Assembly (NCBI RefSeq): GCF_958979055.1
Contig: NC_084886.1
Location: 12,386,654-12,450,653 of the forward strand
Reading direction: 5' to 3'
Source: Alnus glutinosa
Taxonomy: Eukaryota > Streptophyta > Magnoliopsida > Fagales > Betulaceae
DNA length: 64,000 nucleotides
This document shows positions 1-11,700 of this stretch, one piece after another. A model generated the notes under the pieces. The model saw nothing but the letters and a program-made list of their open reading frames with translations, did not search any database and was not told the origin of the DNA. Numbering within the stretch: position 1 is the stretch's first letter; every line of letters starts with the position of its first letter. A program made the position numbers and the translations under genes.

Positions 1-108
1 TAATTTACGTTCAAAAGTCGAACAGCATAAAGATTCTTTGGAAAACAAATATAGACCTAAAATGCATAATAAAAGTCTCGATCTTAAGCATGTTTTAATT
101 TGGGACTT
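1..108. repeat. WAKL-unit spacer, left fragment
   Basis: This stretch matches about 49010-49118 nearly base for base and about 21090-21190 more loosely. It is the spacer of a duplicated WAKL unit and is cut off here by LINE-1. The spacer resumes at 6192. No coding potential seen. Confidence 0.8.
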
Positions 109-287
109 CTTGTTCAGGGAGATCTTCCCTCTGCAGTTTTCTCTCGAGAGACTATAGGGGTGAAGCTGGGTGTTCTCTCGTCTCTTGCGGACATAGAGTT
201 CTGAATTTTATTTGGTGAGCAGGATTTCGTGACACTGGTGGGTGAAAAACTTCTTTTTGACGGAAACTGATTTTGTAAGGGAGATAG

Positions 288-1938
288 ATGGAGGAACTCT
301 CAACTATGTGGGGAAAGTTTACTCTGGGAGAAGAAGAAACTGTGGGGGTCTCTTTGGAAATCCCAGAGATTGACCCACTGGTGGCCCAGGGAAAAAACAT
401 GCTTGGTGGGAAAATTGGTGACGGACCGTATAATCCCAAAGGAGTTCTATAAGGCTCCTCTGACCCGATTATGGCGGCAGACGGGAACAATTTCTTTTAA
501 TGTTATTGGTGAAAATATGTTCATTGTGGAATTTGAGTATGAGTGGGATAAATCCAGGATTATGGAAGGCCGGCTGTGGCTTTTTGATGGTACCTAGTGG
601 CTCTTGAAGAGTTTGACGGCCTCACACCGCCGGCCAAACTCAACTTTTACTATGTGGCTTTCTGGATCCGAATGTACAATTACCTCTAGCTTGCATGGGT
701 AAGGTTACAGGGGAAAAAATCGGTTCCTCTGTTGGCAATGTGAAGTGGATGTGTATGGCGGAGAAGCGGGATGGGGTGAACATTTATGGGCAAAAATAGT
801 AATTGATCTGACCAAATCTTTGGCCAGGGGACGGATGCTGCATCTCCAAGGACGCTCGACTTGGGTGGCGTTTCGGTATGAAAAGTTACCAAAATTCTGC
901 TACGATTGCGGAACTATCAAACATGCTCATCAAGGTTGTTCTAAGACAGCAAAAAGGTCAAAGCCCAATGTGGAGGAGACGCAATCATATGGTCCATGGC
1001 TCCATGTCCAATTTTCGCTACAAAGGGGCATGGGAGGTGAGCACAGGAACGAAAGGGATCAGCTGGATGGTGCTCCAAACACTGGCCAATATCGTAGAGT
1101 TTATGGAAACCGACCAGAGGGGTCCTGGAAGCCGAACTCGATGAGCACTGATCATGACTCCGATGACGGTGGGGATACCATAGCAAACCCTAGCCTTCTG
1201 GTGGCGGCGGTTGAGCTAGCAAATGACAATTATGGCAAGGCAGGTAAAGCGGCGCAAAATCTGCATGGTGCTCCAAACACTGGCCAATATCGTAGAGTTT
1301 ATGGAAAAAAATGGAAAGTTTGGGTGGCTAAAGAAGGAAACTTGGCGTTTTCAAAAACACCAGTTGAAAAGGATGTAAATGCTATAATGAATAAGGAAGA
1401 TTTACCGGAAGCAACGGAAGGACAAAGATGGCAAGCTCTGGGGTCGCAGTATGTAAATAATGAAGCAGATGACAATTCAGCAGAGGGCTTAAATACGAAT
1501 TTGGTGAGGCCTTCTAGTGGGCCCAAACAGAAATACTTGGGCCAATGGGACTCAAAATTGGGTCGTATTACTTATGAGCCACTGGATGAAGCTTCTAGTG
1601 TTGCCTTTTTGGCAAAGGATCCCAATTCTAACTATTATCTTCCACGTGTTGAGTTGGGAAGTAATCAAATGGAGGTTGATGTTTCCAAAGAAAAACCCAT
1701 CAGTCTAGAGGCTCATGGAGTTTCCAACGGTACCCCCAATCCCCATGGCGATCATTCTCCTGTTCACACGGGCTCAGTTACTCACTGGAAGAAGAGGGCT
1801 CATCGAGCTGGCACTCCTCAGGACCTCTCTGGACAGTTTGGAACTATGGAGGGTAAGAGGAAAATGGAGATGGGGAATGAGGTGGAGGTTAGCAGTCAAA
1901 AGAAGAGAGGTAAGAAAATTGGGTCCATATTGTCTTAG
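288..1938 (+). pseudogene. LINE-1 ORF1 (gag-like RNA-binding protein), broken
   Basis: ORF1 of plant LINEs makes an RNA-binding protein that coats the element RNA. The likely start is the ATG at 288. That frame stops after about 50 codons and the homology continues in the frame of 370-597 (KLVTDRIIPKEFYKAPLTRL, DUF4283-like), then after a further break in 745-1938. A CCHC knuckle of spacing C-x2-C-x4-H-x4-C (CYDCGTIKHAHQGC) is encoded near 898-940. The C-terminal part is long, polar and low in recognisable domains, as in relatives. An in-frame 43-bp duplication sits at 1067-1109 and 1265-1307. At least two frame breaks exist in the N-terminal third, so no full protein can be made. Confidence 0.85.
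1067..1307. repeat. In-frame 43-bp direct duplication inside LINE-1 ORF1
   Basis: Bases 1067-1109 and 1265-1307 are identical over 43 bp. The offset is 198 bp, exactly 66 codons, so both copies encode the same peptide, GAPNTGQYRRVYG. The sequences on both sides of each copy differ. Confidence 0.9.
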
Positions 1939-1985
1939 CCACAGGTTGAAACGGCGGGGGTTGTGGAGCAACCCCGCCTTACAAA

Positions 1986-4900
1986 ATGAATGTTTTGACA
2001 TGGAACTGCGGGGGGCTTGGGAACCCCCGGACAGTTCGTACTCTCCACCGTTTGGTGCAAGATAAGAAGCCCAGTTTGGTTTTTCTCATGGAGACCAAAC
2101 ATTTGAGTTAAAAGGTGGAATCGATCAGAATAAAATTAGGTTTTGATAACCTTTTTGTGGTGGACTGTGTCGGCCGTAGTGGTGGTTTGGCTTTATTTTG
2201 GAAGTCAGATACTCCGGTCCAAATTCAGAATTACAGCAGGAGACATATAAATGTTGTGATTAACTCTGGCAGTGTGGGGAAGGAATGGAAATTTACAAGT
2301 TTCTATGGCCACCCCGACGTTATCCATAGGCCGGCTTCATGGGCATTACTTCGTCATCTATCAGAGTTTGCACCAGAACCTTGGCTCTGTGTAGGAGATT
2401 TTAGTGAGATTCTATTTAATTCTGAAAAATCAAATTCATCGTATCGGCCCCGAGGCAAATGCTGGACTTTAAGCAGGCTTTGGCAGATGGAAATCTTGCT
2501 GATTTAGGATTCATGGGTCCTAAATTCACATGGTGTAACGGTCAGAGTGGGGATGATTTTACTATGGAGAGACTCGATTTGGCAGTTGCAAATGTGGGTT
2601 AGACTAGTTTATTTGATGTGATAGAGGTTCAGGTACTGGCTAATTAAATTTCAGATCACCATCCCCTTCTAGTGAATTTTTCAAACACTAAAGACGTCCA
2701 GTGGAATAAAAGCAGGATATTTAAATATAAAACTAGTTGGTCTAAAATGAAGGAACCTCAGGCAGTCATTAAGAAAGTCTGGAAGGTCAAGCCTAGGACT
2801 AATGAACCCTGGAAAAATTTCAAATGCAGAATTAATGGTCGTCAGAATTCCCTGAAGATTTGGGTTAGAAAACAGGCTGGCACAGTAGAAGATCATATCA
2901 AGCAGAAGGAACGGGAGCTCAAATCTATCCCAATGCAGGAGAATAGGGGTATTTCAAGCCAAGAGGATTTTATAAAGGAGGAACTTAATAATCTGTTGGA
3001 GCAGAAGGACATTAAATGGAGACAACGTGTAGAGGAGAATTGGCTTAGATTCAGGGATCACAATTGAAAATTCTTTCATGCATGTGCGAATCAAAAACAT
3101 AGACGCAGCAGGATCTCCACTATAAAAGACAAAAATGGCGAACTTTGCATTACAAAGGAGGGAATTGAAGGAGCTTTTGTGGACTATTTTAATGAGCTGT
3201 TCAAGAGCTGGGAGAACCTAAAGGTTGATATTTGTACTGATGCACTGGACAGTAGGGTCACAAATGCCATGAATGACAAGCTGCTGGCCGTTTACACAGT
3301 GAAAGAGATTTCTATGGCCCTCCATCAGATGCCTTCGCTCAAGACCCCGAGTCCAGATGGATTCTCTTCTTGTTTCTGTCAAAAAAACTGGGCCACGGTT
3401 ATCCCGAGGTATGCTTTGCCATCATTTCCTAAACATTGGTGTAATGGATGATAGAATAAATAATACATATATTGCCCTCATTCCAAAAACTGCCAAGCCT
3501 AGTAGTGTTACAGAATTTCGGCCTATAAGTCTATGTAATGTTATTTATAAGTTGATTTCTAGAGTGCTGGCGAACAAATTGAAGGTTGTGCTGCCTGAAA
3601 TTATTTCTCCTACTCAGAGTGCATTTATCCCTGGGAGACTCATCACAGATAACATCTTGGCCGCTTATGAAACTCTGCATTCTATGCAGACTAGGATGTG
3701 GAGGAAGGTGGGTTTCATGGGCATCAAACTCGACATGAGTAAAGCTTATGATCGAGTCGAGTGACCTTTCTTGGAAGCAATAATGATCAAGTTGGGTTTT
3801 GCAGAGAGATGGGTGAAGATAGTAATGACTTGCATTCGAATGGTGTCTTACTTGGTTGTAGTGAATGGGAATCTAGTGGGTCTTATTCACACTTCTAGGG
3901 GGATTAGACAGGGGGACCCCATATCTCTCTACCTTTTCCTCCTTTGCGCAGAAACTCTTAGCGCTCCTCCAAAGGGTTGAGAGGAGAGGAGTCATCACAG
4001 GGGTGCTAACTTCCCCCAGGGGTCCTAGACTGAGTCATCTTTTTTTTGCTGACGATAGTTTACTATTTTGCAAATCCAATTTTGTGGAATGGCGGAGACA
4101 AATTTTGGAGGTGTATGAGGCAGGATCTGGACAGAAGGTAAATCTGAACAAGACTTATATTTTTTTTTAGCCGAAATACAAGTATGGAATGAAAACAGGA
4201 AATTTAATGCTCTCAGGATTGACCGAGGCTCACCGCATTGATAAATATTTGGGGCTACCCTCTTTTGTGGGGAAATCCAGAAATGAGGCTTTCAAGTATA
4301 TCTTGGAAAAGGTGTCCCATAGGTTGGAAAATTAGAAAATCAAGTTTCACTCCCAAGCTGGAAAAGAGATACTTTTGAAGGCGGTGATCCAAGTCATTCC
4401 CACTTACAGCATGGGGGTCTTTCAATTGGCCATCTCTCTATGTAAGGAGCTAAACTAGTTGATGCAGACTTTTTGGTGGAGCCACATGTCCAATAATTCC
4501 AAGATTCATTGGATGAGTTGGGCCAAAATGGGGAGATCAAAAATCTATTGGCGGCTTGGCTTTCAGGACTTGGTTGTGTTTAATAAAGCTCTCCTAGCAA
4601 AGCAAGGATGGAGAATTTTGTAGGATCCCAATTCTATGGCAACACAGATTTTGAAGGCCAAATATTTTCCAAAATGTACATTCCTAGAAGCTCCTTTGGG
4701 CTCAAAGCCATCTTTTGCTTGAAGGAGCTTGTGCAATGCCAAAGACCTGCTGTCCCAAGGTCTTATATAGAGAATATGAGATGGTAAATTAGTGAAAATA
4801 TGGGGTGATAGGTGGCTGCCCACTCCAACCACCTTTGCTATTCAATCAAGCCCCAAAATTCTCAATGCATCGTCCTATGTGGCTGAATTGATAGATGAGG

Positions 4901-6101
4901 AGCAAGGGAGCTGGAAAGTTAACCTTCTTCAAGAAGTTTTCTCGGAGGAGGAAGCTAAAATCATTCCCAATATTCCTTTAAGTCATTTGCTGCCCCAGGA
5001 CAAATTAATTTGGAGAGGGACTACACATGGAAAATTCTCAGTTTGTAGTGCTTACCATTTGGGGAAGGAGCTTCAAGATTTGGCTGTGGGACAATGCTCG
5101 TCGGAAGTCCAGGGGATGACGGTTTGGAAAGCTCTATGGGCTCTTGAGGTCCCTAACCAGGTGAAGCTCTTTTTATGGAGAGCTTGTAGTGATGTGCTGC
5201 CTACTCGGCTTAGTCTTTGCCAACGGTGAGTCACGGAGACCAACAATTGCCCGTGTTGTTTGCTAGAAGAAGAAAGCACCCTCCATGCACTTTGGTCCTG
5301 TCCGGCTACCAAGGATGTATGGGGGAGTGAAAAGTCATGTTTTCAAAAATGTTCTTTTGCAGGAACTACCTTTAGAGCCTTGTTTGAGTATTGCATGGAG
5401 TGTTTTGACAAAAACGAGCTTTCACTTATGGCTGTTACAGCCCTGCGTATATGGCTGCGTAGAAATTCTCTCGTCTTTGAAGGTAAATTTGCTCACCCAA
5501 ATGCCATCTATAATGAAGCAGTTATATCCATTGAAGAGTTCAAAAGATGCAATTTAAAGGAGTCAGACACTTATCAGCAAGATTCAGGGAACAATAGGAA
5601 TGCAGAGTTGTCATGGAGTCCCCCCCTGCTGGTGTAATCAAAATTAATTGGGATGCCTCACTAAATGTGTTAAAAGGTTGGATTGGTTTGGGTATTATTG
5701 CTAGAGACAGCTCAGGCTTTTGTTTGGGGGCATGTAGTGTGACGAAGCAGGTGCAGGTTCCTCCAAAAACGGCAGAAATTTTGGCAGCTTTACAAGCAGT
5801 TCAATTTAGTAAAGAAGTGAGGTTTATGGATGTAATTTTTGAAGGCGATGCAACTCAAGTTGTGAAGGAAATTCAGACAGAGCATCACTCTTTTTCTCGG
5901 ATAGGCCACCTATTAGAGTGCATACATAGTGAAATGTGAAGCTTTCGGACGGTTAGCTTTTCTTTTATTTCACATGTTTGTAATCAGGCAGCAGATACTT
6001 TAGCAAAAGAAGCTTCCCACTTTTCCTCAGATTTTTGTTGGCCAGAAGAAACCCCGTCGTGTGTTAGTGATATTGTTTTTAGGGAACAGTTTTGTCCCTA
6101 A
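1986..6101 (+). pseudogene. LINE-1 ORF2: endonuclease-reverse transcriptase-RNase H, broken
   Basis: ORF2 nicks the target and copies the element RNA into it. It starts at ATG 1986, 47 bases after ORF1, with MNVLTWNCGG, the typical start of the AP-type endonuclease. An in-frame TAA follows at 2109-2111, and further stops and shifts occur at about 2505, 2600-2650, 3065, 3450, 3762 and 3980. Reverse transcriptase blocks are clear: FRPISLCNVIYKLISRVLAN, GRLITDN, a GIRQGDP block near 3900, and catalytic FADD at 4045-4056. A Cys/His zinc-binding region lies at about 5230-5300 (CPCCLLEEESTLHALWSC). The RNase H domain at 5613-6101 has INWDAS and the acidic EGDA motif, with one in-frame TGA at 5937. 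It is dead as an enzyme source. Confidence 0.9.
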
Positions 6102-6191
6102 ATCCCCTCTGTTGGGATCACTTTTGTTGTTTTTTCTCCAGTTTTATGGAATGAAGATCTTCTTGTTCAAAAAAAAAAAAAAAAAAAAAAA

Positions 6192-6270
6192 TTGGGACTT
6201 GTTCAAAGTCGTTCTCATTCGTTTCTAAATCTGAAAACGACTTAACTTGGAAAAGAGAAGGAAAGCAAAC
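6192..6270. repeat. WAKL-unit spacer, continuation after LINE-1
   Basis: Continues the spacer interrupted at 108 and matches about 49130-49210. No gene. Confidence 0.75.
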
Positions 6271-6571
6271 AAATTAAAAAAAAGAAAAAAGAAAAAAAGA
6301 ATATATAATTAATACAACAGAGTATGGCATGCAATAGAATATTATTTTTTGCAGGAGCAAAAACGTTTTCCATAGATGATTATTATTGGCCAATAATAGC
6401 ATTAATTTTGAGTTCAAACCTGGTTATAATGATAATAATACATGCGTTAAAGTTCATGCCATGGTTATAAACGTTTTTGCTCCTGTAAAAATAATATTCT
6501 ATTGCATGCCATACTCTGTTGTATTAATTGTATATTCTTTTTTCTTTTTTTTTTCTTTTTTTTAATAATTT
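6271..6571. repeat. Large inverted repeat (hairpin), arms about 100 bp
   Basis: The left arm (6271-6368) and right arm (6469-6571) are near-perfect reverse complements around a loop of about 100 bases. Both contain the same landmarks (GGAGCAAAAACGTTT, ATTCTATTGCATGCCATACT or its complement). The paralogous spacer at about 49190-49275 has the left-arm sequence only. In detail the right arm resembles that copy more than it resembles its own partner arm (TTTTTACAGG rather than TTTTTTGCAGG). Confidence 0.9.
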
Positions 6572-6577
6572 GTATAC

Positions 6578-6609
<32 letters not shown>

Positions 6610-7783
6610 GCTGAAATAAGACTTAGAAATTCTGTTAATTACAGCAACAAAAGAGTGCGCATTTGTCAATATAAAAAATAAAATAAAAAAATAAAAATTT
6701 ATCATGACTCTCAAGTTTTTGATTGCTCATTTAGTCAAAATGAAAAGCCTAGTTACAGAGATGTTTTTCTTTTATTTTTTTTCTCCTTAAATGTTCTTAA
6801 TAATATGCTTCTTTTGAAGTCTGATTCGTTAAACTTTTCAGAAAGTGCATTAATGTAGTCATGCCCCTCCCTATAAACCTTTAATTTCCTCCATTCACAT
6901 TGGTATATACGTAGCCCATAATTTTGCAACACCTCAAGAAGGTCTGGAGAGTTTAAAAGATGCTTTTAATATTAATGTTGCTATTGGCCGCGGGGTCTTG
7001 ATCAATGATCAGGAGGTTTAAAGAGCAACATTGAGGGTAATTAATCAAGAATCTAGCCTTTGGTTCTAAATTTTTTTGGTTGATCATGAGATATTGTATC
7101 ATGTATTTCTTTATTTTATTTTACCATATTCTGTTGAACATTGTTACAATGAAATATTGTGAAATACCAATTACAGGGAAATATTATAAATAATTTATAA
7201 ACTTGTTAATAATTATTTATTTACTACTTTGATTTTTTTTAAAAAAATAAAAAAATAAAAAAACAAATAAAATGCATTAATAAAAAACTCAAAATATAAA
7301 AGATTCATAAAACACTCCATGTCAAAACCAAAACACAATTTTTTTTTTTTTTTAAAAAAAAAATCTCTAAAAAGTTTTGTCAAACAAACTCAAGCTTTTT
7401 CCAATAGGATGTTTGAGAAGACGTGGAGATGGACGTTTCTGACGCCAGGCATAACTAAAATTATTTTGACAGCGTATGATAGCAGCGGAAACTAAGAATT
7501 GAAAATTGAAAAAGAAATTCAGAAAGAGAGAAAATAACAAATAGGACAGAGAAATACCATAATTGTCCCAAATAAGCAAACAGATAAATAAACTTTGAAA
7601 GACTGATATTTAATTGATACTTCAAAACTTCATTCCAAATAATACAGATTTGTCTTTATATATATAGACAGAGCTTGAGTATTTTTCAAGCAAAATATTT
7701 GGAGAAAAAAAAAAAGAAAAAGATAAATAACCCTAAGCTTGGAGATCGACAAAGCAAAATACTTAATTGTAAAGAAAGTAAAA
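6572..7783. repeat. WAKL-unit spacer (unit 1), AT-rich, no gene
   Basis: It contains an (AT)n run at about 6583-6609. The part at about 6850-7130 matches 44832-45088 and 51170-51388. The part at about 7200-7780 matches 47523-48065 and 54470-55085. The site CTGTTGAACATTG at about 7131-7143 is unoccupied here but carries the retroposon insertion in the other two units. No supported coding region. Confidence 0.75.
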
Positions 7784-7898
7784 AAGAAAAAATTCTACGC
7801 CTCCCCACAGGCCTAATAAGTGTAGCTTTCTTATTATTGTTAAATTTAAATATAAAAAACTTGCCTTGCGATGCCTTTCGCACCTTCCGCCCTGTGCG

Positions 7899-8010
7899 GC
7901 TTTTCTGCCTCCTCGTGAGGCCTTCCCACCTCCTTGTGAGGCTTCTCCACCTCCTTGTGAGGTTTTCCCACCTCCTAGTGAGGCTTCTCCACCTCCTAGT
8001 GAGGTTATCT
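7899..8010. repeat. 21-bp tandem repeats in the LINE-2 leader
   Basis: About five copies of a 21-bp unit of the form CCACCTCCTNGTGAGGCTTCT follow each other with few changes. They are open in two forward frames and on the reverse strand, which produces repetitive spurious peptides. Tandem repeats in a 5' leader are common in LINE promoters. Confidence 0.85.
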
Positions 8011-8390
8011 GTTGGGTTTTTTTCCCCAATTTTTCTCTCTACCCTGTTTTTAGGTTTCAGTTTGAAATCTTATATTTTCAGTGTTTCATGTGATAATCTG
8101 TTGGCCTTCTCTGAGGTGCTTTACAAATACACGGTTCTCTTGTGTGGGCTTCGGTTTCCAGTTCTGAAATTTCTCTCTGTGTGGGCTTGCTTTGCGATTC
8201 GGTTTTGCACGATGCTTCCATATGTGCTTCGGATTCCAGATGTGATTTGCTGAGTTTCGGATTCCAGCTCTGAACTTTCTTCTTGTGGGTTGTTTACGGT
8301 ATGTTTTTCTCGAGCTGCTGTCTTTCAAGATTTTGGTGTTACTTGAGTGATTCTGTTGATGATTTTTGGGCTTAATCTCTGTAAGGAGTG

Positions 8391-8645
8391 GGTTTGAGAT
8401 TTTGGTTGATCATCTTCGGTTTTACTTGGTTGCTGGCTTCAGTTTTAGCTTGGTATACCTACTGTGTTATTGTCTTGATCGGGGTTTTCGGTTGGTTTAG
8501 AGACTCTGAATATTTTATTGCTGTATTTTCTCTTTCTCGGTGGGTTTGAGATTTTGGTTGATCATCTTCGGATTTACTTGGTTACTGACTTCAGCTTTGC
8601 TTGGGAGACTCTGAATATTTTATTGCTGTATTTTCTCTTGCTCGG
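8391..8645. repeat. Duplicated block in the LINE-2 leader
   Basis: The sequence beginning GGGTTTGAGATTTTGGTTGA occurs at about 8391 and 8542, and the following AGACTCTGAATATTTTATTG occurs at about 8498 and 8607. The spacing of the two pairs is not equal, so the second copy also lost some bases. Confidence 0.8.
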
Positions 8646-8720
8646 ATTTGTCTAGGTGGAATTCTGTATTGGTTTGCTGGGTTTGCTAGGTCTTATAGTT
8701 GAGGCTGTTCCCTCCATCAC

Positions 8721-11700
8721 ATGAAAATATTATCTTGGAACTGTCGGGGATTTGCCCAAGCCCCGACAGTCAGAACCCTCAGGGCCCTTTGTCGTCTCCA
8801 CAGTCCTGATATTATCTTCCTTTGTGAATCAAAGTCTCCATTGTTCCCTGATCAAAATCCTTTTTCTCGAATGGGTTTTCCTTTGCTGTTTCAAGTCCCT
8901 GCCTCTGGTTCTAAAGGTGGCCTAGTGGTGGCTTGTAAGTTTGGTATTGAAGCTGAGCCGGTGATTCAAAACAACCATCAAATTTCTATTTTGATTTACT
9001 CAGATCCGGTCTCTACCCCATGGATGGTCACTTTTGCTCATGCTCCTTCTATTTGGCACGATCGTAATTCGTTCTGGTTAGACATTGAGCGCACTGGTAA
9101 TCGGTTTCGGGGCCCCTGGCTTCTAATAGGTGATCTTAATGCAATTCTCTCCTCTGTTGAGAAATCTGGTGGCCGACAAAGTCTTGGATCTACATCTCAC
9201 AACAATTTTTTGGATTTTGTTCATTCTAATGGTCTTATAGACCTTGGCTATTCTGGCAATCCTTTCACCTGGAACAATAAAAGACAAGGGCGGGATAATC
9301 TCCGTGAAAGGCTTGATCGTGGGCTCTCTAATAAGGACTGGGTCCTCCTTTTCCCCAATGCCCATATTTCCCATCTTCCCGCTTCTTCCTCGGATCATAA
9401 TCCCATTTTGTTGTCTACTTTAGGAAATTCTCCCCATCTACCCAAACCTTTTAAGTTTGAGGAATTTTGGACTCGGGATCTTTCTAGTCATACTGTTATT
9501 GCTGATGCCTGGCAATTTATCCCCAATGGTTCAGCTGCTTTCTCCTTGTGCAGAAAATTTAAAGCCACCAAAGCTGCCCTGAAGCTTTGGAATACTCTTC
9601 ATTTTGGTAATATTCAAAAAAAATATCAAGCATCTTTTGGAGCAGATCAATTCCATTCAATGTGCAGCTCCCGATCCTTCTTCTTCGGCTATAGAAGAGA
9701 ATCTCCATCTTAATCTTCAAGAAGAACTTCTCCGAGAAGAAAGTCTTTGGAAACAAAAATCTCGGGAACTTTGGCTTACTAGCAATGATCTAAATACTAA
9801 GTATTTCCATGCCTCTACTGCGATCCGGCGCAGGTATAATTCTATCTCTTCCATCAAAATGGAAAATGGCCTATTTTTGAATAACAGGAATGATATAGGT
9901 CTCTATTTTTCTGAATACTTCCAGAATCTGTTTACTTCCTCAAATCCCTCTTTTGATGATGAACTAGACTCTCTTTTCTCCCCTGTGATTTCCGATGCGG
10001 AGAATAATTCTATCTGCAGTATCCCTGATGAAAGTGAGATCAGTCAAGCAATCTCCCAGCTTGGCCTCACAAAGGCTCCTGGTCCAGATGGCTTTACTGG
10101 TCTTTTTTTCAAAACTTATTGGAAAACAATCCGTATCAGTTTCATTCTTTTTGTCCAGAGTTTTTTCCGAAATGGTTTTCTCCTCAAAGAGTTTAATCAT
10201 ACTCATTTGGCCCTTATTCCCAAGATAGATAATCCTCTTAAGGTGACCCAATTTAGACCCATAAGTCTGACTAACTTTTCTTATAAGATTATCTCTAAGA
10301 TCTTGGCTAACCGGTTTAAGCCTTTGCTTCATAAAATTATTTCTCCAAATCAATCTGCATTTCTCCAAGGCAGGTCTATCCAGGATAATTCTGTACTTGC
10401 TCATGAGCTATTCCATACTATGAAGCAGAAAAGGGGTAGAGGTGGTCTTATGGCTCTGAAATTAGACATGGAGAAAGCTTTTGATAGAATGGAATGGAGT
10501 TTCCTCTTCCGTATTTTGAAATCTTTGGGCTTCCATTCTAAATGGATTCGAATGATTGAGCAATGCATCTCTACAGTGTCTTTCTCTATTCTATTGGATG
10601 GCTCCCCTTTTGGCAGATTTTTTCCACAGCGTGGTCTCAGACAAGGGGATCCCCTATCTCCTTTCCTTTTTATCCTTGGTTTGGAAGTGCTCTCCAGGCT
10701 AATTATCAAAGAAGAACTGGCTGGTAACATTCATGGCATCAAAATCTCTCGGCACAGCCCTTCAGTTTCTCATCTACTGTATGCGGATGATTTGATGGTG
10801 TTCTCTCGGGCAAACTCCTCTGAAGCATCCAGTATACTAAATTGTTTGACAAAATTCTCCTCTTGGTCTGGACAAAAGGTAAATATGGAAAAATCTTCTC
10901 TGTTCCTCAGTAAAAACAGTACTACTGCCATCTTAACTTCCATCCATTCTATTCTTCAACTGAAACCCATCCCTACCAATGCAAAACACCTTGGCCTCCC
11001 CCTTTTCTTTCTCAGAAACAAGAATCTGGCCTTTGATGATCTTAAGCTTAAGATTCTCAACAGAATTTCGGGTTGGAAGGCTAAACTCCTCTCTCAGGCA
11101 GCCCGTACTACCCTTATCCAGACCGTTGCCAATTCCATCCCCAGCTATACAATGTCCCTCTTCTACCTTCCCAAATCCTTTTGTCATTCTATAGACTCTA
11201 TTTTGAGAAAATTTTGGTGGGGTTTTCCCCAGGATAAATCCCACAATTTATCCTTATTAAGTTGGGATAAAATTTGTTCCCCCAAAGCGGTTGGGGGCCT
11301 CGGTCTCAGGTCTCTAGAATATCAGAATATTTCTCTTCTATCCAAGCTTGGTTGGAATATGTTACATGATCGTGGCTTATTTTGGGTTGAAGTTCTTGCT
11401 TCCAAATATCTTCGTCATACTAAATTCTTAAATTCAAAGCCTTCGCCCACAGATTCTTGGTTATGGAAAGGTATCCTTAAATGTATGCCTTCTGTTCAAA
11501 AGGGTGCTTGTTGGATGATCTCCTCTGGGCTGAATTTGAATATTTGGGATGAACCCTGGATTCCAAATATTGAAGGTTTTAAACCTACCCCTCATCCCTC
11601 TCTCCCTTCTCTTCCCAACTTAAATATTTCTGATCTCTTCTCTTACCCCTCTAGAGGTTGGAATACCCCCCTTATACTTTTTATTTTTGATGCCCTCACA

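Larger units (their letters stand above)
109..6191 (+). mobile_element. LINE-1: degenerate full-length plant L1-type LINE
   Basis: A non-LTR retrotransposon of about 6.1 kb ending in a run of some 24 A. It is flanked by the direct repeat TTGGGACTT at 100-108 and 6192-6200. The uninterrupted target is visible in the paralogous spacer near 49120-49140, which confirms both ends. Order of parts: 5' leader, ORF1 with a DUF4283-like region and a CCHC knuckle, then ORF2 with endonuclease, reverse transcriptase, zinc-binding zf-RVT-like region and RNase H. Several in-frame stops and frameshifts make it inactive. The leader, both ORFs and the poly-A tail are all present, so it looks like a full-length insertion that decayed afterwards. 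Confidence 0.95.

Noticed and set aside
7899-8010. CRISPR-like array
   Set aside because: The repeats are contiguous tandem units without unique spacers, inside a retrotransposon leader in a plant genome.
7675-8253. 192-codon leucine-rich open frame over the LINE-2 left end
   Set aside because: It crosses the insertion border and reads the 21-bp repeats and noncoding leader. No ORF1 domain is present.
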